Origin: Histoplasma ohiense
Lineage: Eukaryota; Ascomycota; Eurotiomycetes; Onygenales; Ajellomycetaceae
Assembly (NCBI GenBank): GCA_017607445.1
Contig: JAEVHH010000004.1
Location: 4,402,001-4,466,000, forward strand
Reading direction: 5' to 3'
DNA: 64,000 nt
Below are positions 58,324 through 64,000 of this stretch, one piece after another (within the stretch, counting starts at the first letter, position 1; every line of letters begins with the position of its first letter). Below the pieces are notes generated by a model. The model had not been told where the DNA came from. It searched no databases and saw only the letters and a list, made by a program, of their open reading frames with translations. The position numbers and the translations under genes are program-made.

Positions 58324-60803
58324 ATGTCGTCCGGTCCTGGCCAGTCTTCTGCCCCCTCAAAAGCAATCAACATCCCCAGTCAGCCTTCCCAGTCGTTCCA
58401 GGTTGCCTCAAATCCGGGCATTGAAACCGCTTCTCAACGGAGAACCCCGGCGTTCTTGGGTGCTGGGTCTTCATCCAAGAACTTATCGTCCCCAAGGAAC
58501 CATCAGACAAGGAAGAACCAGCATAAACGGCATCGTCGTCCTCGCTTGGATGACGAGGATGTCTTTGCAGAATCCGTATGTTTTTGTCCCGTTGCGTTAA
58601 TGTCACCGCTAGTATATTTCTCTCCCTGGTTGCCTAGTCTCATGTATTGAGTGATAACAGGCTGCGATGAAGTCCACAATGAGCCGGAAGGGGCAGACCT
58701 CCATCACACATTTGATGAACTTTTCTCTCCCCCCTCGGCCCCAACAAAATCTCAATGGATATTCTCGTGGTCCAAGGCGCAACAATGCATGGGGTCCGCG
58801 TTCTGGTTATCACGCCGTTGACAAAGCCAGGTAATTACCATATCTATCTATTTCTCTGCTAGATATCAAGTGGACTTTTGCTGACAGCAAGTAGATATGT
58901 TCATGCGAATTATCGATTCATCGTCAATCCAAAGAACAGCTACCATGCCCAAGCCACGAATGCTGACGTCCACCTTGATTGGAATTCGGTCCTACAAGTT
59001 TTAGTCTCGACTGACACTCAAGCGACCAGCTGCCCGATCTGCCTCTCGACCCCCATCGCTCCCCGTATGGCTAAATGTGGACACGTCTTTTGCCTTCCAT
59101 GCGTTATCCGGTATATGCACTCGACGGATGAGTCGAACCCCCTTCCGGAAAAAAAGGCTCGTTGGAAGAAATGCCCAATTTGTTGGGATACCGTCTATAT
59201 ATCGGATATACGGCCTGTTGGGTGGTATAGGGGTCAAACAGATACCCCTACTGAGGGTGGGGACGTTGTGCTTAGATTGGTTATGCGACACCCCGGAAGC
59301 ACCCTTGCCCTTCCACGGGATGGTGTGGGAAAATCGCTTGGTCTGGATGACGATATTCCTTGGTATCATGTGGCAGAGGTACCTGACTATGCGCGCATAA
59401 TGAAAGGAGGCGAGGATTACATGATTTCCCAATACGATAATGAAATCCAAGACCTGTTACGGCAGGCGCAGGAAGATGAATTGATTTTCGGCGATGATAG
59501 CACTTGGACCCGGAAAGCTGTCGCGGCAATAAGAGAGGCGAAGGAAAAAGTGAAGGATATTGGGAATCCGCCAATCCCACCCCGTCAACCTCCTGAGCGT
59601 CGTCCCACTAGAATCCCTATCAAGTTTGAGCAACCGCCGGATGGTGTCCCAGAGATGTATAAAATCCGCCATGCTACAAAACCCGGACAGACCTTACCCA
59701 ACAATGTACATACTCCGTCGAATCCATCGCCTACCGCGCGAAATACTTTCCCCAATCATGACCAATTGGACGATGTTTCGGTAGCTATATCGAAACTAGA
59801 GGTTAAGCAAACCCTAGAAATGCAAAACCAGAGGACGCATAGCAATCTTGGTGCACAGTCTAAAACTGCAGGAAAAGCTAGAGATGCCAGTGGCGCTCCA
59901 CATCCTCCTGATCATCCTTTCTATTTTTATCAAGCACTTCCCCACTTTTATCTTTCCTCATTAGATATCCGCATCCTCAAGGCTGCATTTGGGGACTACT
60001 CCCAATTCCCTTCAACCATCCTTCCGCGTATTGAACGTATATCAACAGGACACATTGTGGACGAGGATCTGCGGAAACGCACGAAATATCTCGGCCACCT
60101 CCCTTACGGCTGCGAAGTCAGCTTTCTCGAATGCGACTGGAGAGACTTGGTCGGCTCAGACGTCCTCCAGCAATTTAGTGGCGATATCGAGCGACGACGA
60201 AAACGAAACCGAGAAAAAGCAGCACAGGAGGAAAAGGAACGCATTCGTGCCGAGAAGAATGAAGAAGAACAACGCTGGGCTTCCGCTCGACGGAAGCGGC
60301 CGAGTGTATCCGCTGCCGATAGGCCGTTTTCTGAGAATGACTTTCAGCCTCTTGGTTTCGAAGCTTCGTCACCAGCGCCCGGCTTCGATCCGACTATGTC
60401 ATCCGCCTCACCGCCCTGGTCCTCGTCGAGGGGCAAGAATCGACCATCCTTTACCGCGTTGGCATCGCCATCCGGAAGTCCGCCTGACTCGTTGTTGTCA
60501 GCCGCTACTACTGCCGGGCCTACGTTGCATCGGACAGTTTGGGGCACGGCAGCTCTTGTCCCAACGTCACCACAGGCTACGTATAGGAACCCCGACCGTC
60601 AGCCGAATGATGGGTGGCTACAGGACTGGGAGCGGGAGTTGATGGTCGAGCAAGAGCACAAAATCCTTGCTGCTACGACTAATATGGACAGTAATGGTCC
60701 CAGGAATAGTACTACTGCCACCGGTACAGGGACAACAGGCGGGAAGAAGAAGAAAAACAAGAAAATTACACTGATGTCGACGACGGCACGGCGGGCGGCT
60801 TGA
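58324..60803 (+). CDS. mag2: RING finger E3 ubiquitin ligase, RNF10/Mag2 type
   Basis: Three exons, 58324-58575, 58661-58830 and 58892-60803, encode 777 residues. Introns are 85 and 61 bp, and the last acceptor is GCAAG. Residues 1-140 are basic and low complexity. The motif RYVHANYRFIV precedes a C3HC4 RING (Cys188, Cys191, Cys203, His205, Cys208, Cys211, Cys235, Cys238; CPICLSTP...CGHVFCLPC...CPIC). A segment at about 485-525 (FYFYQALPHFYLSSLDIRIL) is characteristic of the RNF10/Mag2 family, followed by an Arg/Glu/Lys-rich helix (RRRKRNREKAAQEEKERIR) and a Ser/Pro-rich tail ending in a basic stretch. RNF10 and yeast Mag2 put monoubiquitin on 40S ribosomal proteins during ribosome quality control. 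The neighbour ubp3, transcribed divergently, encodes the opposing type of enzyme. The symbol is by similarity to yeast. Confidence 0.88.
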
Positions 60804-61389
60804 CAACATGGAAATCAAAAGGGAAGGTGTAATTTTACTTTACACTGCCTTCTCAGCCACTCTTCAGTGTCCTCCTCTCTTCTTCCTACTCCACTTGGGC
60901 TGTTCTTTCTTTTTTTTTTCCTTCCTGCAAGATTTTTCTATATTTTGCATAATATGCTTGCGTCTATTGGTAGATTCGCTCCCCGCGAATGCCCATGTCG
61001 TCTTTTTTATAGAATTCTATATACATATCTAATTTATTTCTCAACAAATCCTGGGAGTACGTTGTGATGGAGACCTCCGTTATTGAGCTTGAATTCAATC
61101 CCCACATTCCCCTAATTTTCATTGGACTACCATCCCCGTCCCGCCCCGTCTTTCCCGCAGTTTACCCGATCCCGATGACGGAGCGAATCAAGATAGCTAG
61201 CTGGATTGGTTATGTATGAGCCTCGCCCATGAAACTCGTGGCAAGAAGATCGGAGCGAGGGGAAAGAAGAAGGGGCACATCGATTTTCTCATGTCTCTTT
61301 TTTTCTCGGGAAAGCTCCCGTAACGTTATCAAATGATGATGTGAGATAATTTACATGTTCTGAGCTCGCAAACACATAACTGTTCTGCT

Positions 61390-61423
<34 letters not shown>

Positions 61424-62141
61424 CCTTCTTTCCCCGCATTTTTATCTGGTATGTGGCCCTCCATTTACTCGCGTATTTAAATGAAATGCCACTGAACCCC
61501 CGCAAAAGCACATACACATACACATGCCGGACGGGGTGGAGCTTCCGTGATGAGAACCAGGTTGTCGGCTGTGTATTTATGCGATTTTGACAAGGCGAAT
61601 GATGTAAGTTTTACGACCATGTACAGCTAACGCTCATGGGAGTTTACGATTGGGGTATCATCTCTCTGAGGTGTAAATTCTGATTTGGGTATTCAAGGAT
61701 ACTCTAGCAACACGGGATCAATGCTGCTTTATCATCAGCCATTGTATCCTCCGACTTCGGTTATTATACAGAGTATATAAAAAGTGATTCAAAGCTCACT
61801 TCGGATGATAACCAGTATGGGGATAACGTGAAGCGAGGATGCGCCTGGACTTCCTGTTGTACTGTACAGATGGTATTGAATTACACAGATGTACTGTACT
61901 GTATGTTTATTGCGTATTTTTCCACAATCAACAAACCTGCACAACCACCATTCTAATTGGTCAATTGAGCGTAAGCCTCGTACCATCGTACCGCAATGTG
62001 ATTCGTCGGAAATTCGAGCCCCCTTTCCCCTTCCCGTTGACGAATCAATTTCGCTGTTGCAGTTCGCTGTCCTTATATCCATTTTCTCCGCCTTCTCCTC
62101 TTCCTGACGACGCTGGGCGCCCGTCTCCCACCAGCGCCAAT
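60804..62141. other. Intergenic region between RNF10-like gene and ERG4
   Basis: The first few hundred bases hold the 3' UTR of the RING gene. A run of 30 T residues is at 61392-61421. The ERG4 promoter and 5' leader should lie in about 61,450-62,141, with TATA-like GTATATAAAA at about 61773-61782. I see no RNA gene or extra coding frame. Confidence 0.5.
61392..61421 (+). repeat. Poly-T tract (30 T)
   Basis: An uninterrupted run of 30 T between the RNF10-like gene and ERG4, flanked by pyrimidine-rich sequence. It is likely length-variable and prone to sequencing error. Confidence 0.9.
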
Positions 62142-64000
62142 ATGACCGTCACTCGTTCACAGACGGGGAAAACCCCCAAGTAAGTACGCTGGTGCAATAC
62201 GCGTGTTACGGCACAGGCGCGGGTCTCCGAACATGGTCCCCATCTATTGCTCCCACTAACATTTGATTGCACCTAGAAAAATCCAGCGTGATGGCTACGT
62301 AGACACCCCAGGGCGTCGTCGTGTCACCAGAAGTCGTTCGTCCATTACTCCCGACTTAAGCGCGGACGCCGAGACCTCAGACATATCCACCTCTACATCG
62401 TCAAGCCTAATCCTCGAGAACTCAGTGACTACGGGAAGACGTGTTACTGAGAAGAAACAGGATGGCTATGCCGTGAATAACCTCGCCGGTCAGAAAAAGG
62501 CTGCCAACGGGACCGCGTCGAAGAATTACAAATTCGATGATTCAGGCCACTTCGAATTTGGCGGGTCTCTGGGCTGTTTATCCATGATGATCGGATTCCC
62601 GTTGCTGATGTATTATATGTGGATCGGAGCAACATATTATGAAGGAGGCCTTCCATTGCCCGAAGAAGGACAGACAGCGAAGGAGTTTGGACTCCATCTG
62701 CTTAATCTGACGTATGACGGCGCATTCCCCAGCGCTAAAGCATGGATCACATACTGGACTTTTTTCGTCTTTGAGGGACTGTTCTATTTGTACCTTCCTG
62801 GCATCTATGTCGATGGTCGGAAACTGGAACATTTGGGTGGAAAACAATTGCCGTATTATTGCTCCGCATATTCGTCTTTCTACACGACGATTGTAGTCGC
62901 CATTGGTCTCCATGTTAGCGGATTGTATAAGCTAGATACAGTTCTTGATGAATTTGGTCCCTTGATGAGTGTTGCCATCTTGACTGGTTTCATCGTCTCC
63001 ATCATTGCTTATATCTCCGCTCGAGTTCGTGGTGCAGAGCATCGCATGAGTGGCTACCCCATCTACGACTTCTTTATGGGTGCCGAGCTCAATCCGAGAT
63101 TATTGGGAATCTTGGATTTCAAGATGTTTTTTGAGGTCCGGATTCCTTGGTATATTCTATTTCTGATAAGTTTGGGAGCGGCGGCTCGACAGTGGGAGAC
63201 TTATGGTTATGTTTCTGGCGAGGTTGTGTTCTTGGTGATGGCCCATTATTTATACGCCAATGCATGCTCGAAAGGGGAAGAATGCATCATATCTACCTGG
63301 TTTGTAACCGCTTTCCAGCCCTCTCCTAATACAGATTATGCCTAATACAGATTATGCCAGGGGCCAGGGGAAGAATGGGTAGTGAGGAGGAGTCGCTAAC
63401 ATATCGCAAATAGGGATATGTATTACGAAAAGTGGGGTTTTATGCTTATCTTCTGGAATCTTGCTGGTGTCCCGCTAAGTTACTGCCATTGCACCATCTA
63501 TCTTGCCAACCATCATCCGGATACCTACCGCATGAATAGATATGCGCTTGCCGCTTTGTACATCGTCTATCTGTTTGTTTACTGGGTGTGGGACACCAGC
63601 AGCAGCCAGAAGAACCGCTTCCGTCAACAACGTGAGGGTGGTATGATCCTGAGAAAGACCTTCCCCCAATTACCTTGGCAAACTGTCAAGAATCCTCGAA
63701 CCATCACGTCCAAAGCTGGCCACACGATCTTAGCCGATGGGTGGTGTACGTTAAATCCCAGCTCTGCAGTTATTGTACCTCTACGTAGTTTGGATGTTCC
63801 TTCTAGCTAACACATTACTCTTTTGCTTTTTAGATGGATATGCACGGAAAATCCATTACACCTGCGATCTTATTTTCGCTCTGAGCTGGGGTTTGGTGAC
63901 TGGATTTAAAAGCCCCTTCCCTTGGTTCTATCCCGTCTTTTTCGCCGTCATGATCGGTCATCGAGCGTTTCGAGATATTCAACGTTGTAGGAAGAAGTAC
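62142..64000 (+). CDS. erg4: Delta(24(28))-sterol reductase Erg4, C-terminus cut by window end
   Basis: Exons 62142-62179, 62277-63299, 63414-63745 and 63834-64000 (continuing) give 520 residues. Introns are 97, 114 and 88 bp with donors GTAAGT, GTTTGT and GTACGT and branch sites such as CTAAC. The start MTVTRSQTGKTPK is used because the 38-bp first exon joins in frame to the basic, Ser/Thr-rich N-terminus. The conserved Erg4 core begins at FEFGGSLGCLSMMIGFPLL. Later blocks are ELNPRLLGILDFKMFFEVR, WDMYYEKWGFMLIFWNLAG and SYCHCTIYLANH, and the end HRAFRDIQRCRKKY. About 25 residues should lie beyond the window. Several hydrophobic segments indicate an ER membrane protein. The enzyme uses NADPH to reduce the C24(28) double bond, the last step to ergosterol. 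Family members ERG24 and LBR are less likely given these motifs. Confidence 0.93.

Noticed and set aside
61329..61523. Lys-rich minus-strand frame
   Set aside because: It is created by the 30-T tract.
61960..62000. Sterol-response-like sites (TCGTAC) upstream of ERG4
   Set aside because: Short partial matches only, with no second element to support them.

Overview
The window is nuclear DNA of a filamentous or dimorphic ascomycete. Short introns with GTAAGT-type donors and CTAAC-type branch sites, an ERG4 sterol reductase, gypsy retrotransposons carrying chromodomains, and a sharp split between AT-rich repeat blocks and GC-normal gene blocks point to Onygenales, probably Ajellomycetaceae. A Blastomyces-like genome fits best, because those are known for gypsy-filled GC-poor tracts. 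This is an inference from style, not from a database match.

Layout. (1) Positions 1 to about 43,850 are an AT-rich block made almost entirely of nested, mutated Ty3/gypsy elements. I name the families A to D. A (minus strand, cut by the window edge) fills 1-4.6 kb. Two B copies lie head to head (6,016-15,469 minus and 15,470-28,875 plus). C1 (16,188-23,332) sits inside the right B copy with target duplication ACAAC. D1 (29,400-42,705, duplication CTTCA) splits a DUF3435-like gene and itself carries C2 (32,201-39,342, duplication ACTGT). Two copies of a 1.3-kb hAT-like non-autonomous DNA element, each with a perfect 8-bp target duplication, lie inside left B. (2) 43,850-46,795 is a GC-normal island with one intact gene, an APH-family kinase-like protein. 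(3) 46,796-53,450 is a second AT-rich block: D2 (46,837-52,930, duplication GTGAT) inserted into a third copy of the hAT-like element. (4) 53,450-64,000 is ordinary gene-rich DNA. It holds a Ubp3/USP10-type deubiquitinase (minus), an RNF10/Mag2-type RING E3 (plus) sharing its upstream region, and ERG4 (plus, cut by the window end).

Retroelement coding regions are full of stops, mostly TGA where a gypsy protein would have Trp. Paired copies differ overwhelmingly by C-to-T and G-to-A changes, as expected of repeat-induced point mutation (RIP).

The points I would follow first are: the head-to-head pair Ubp3/USP10 and RNF10/Mag2, which in other organisms remove and add ubiquitin on the same 40S ribosomal proteins; an antisense, intron-containing ORF between pol and the 3' LTR of family C, kept in both copies; and the hAT-like element whose body is a 14/18-bp minisatellite.
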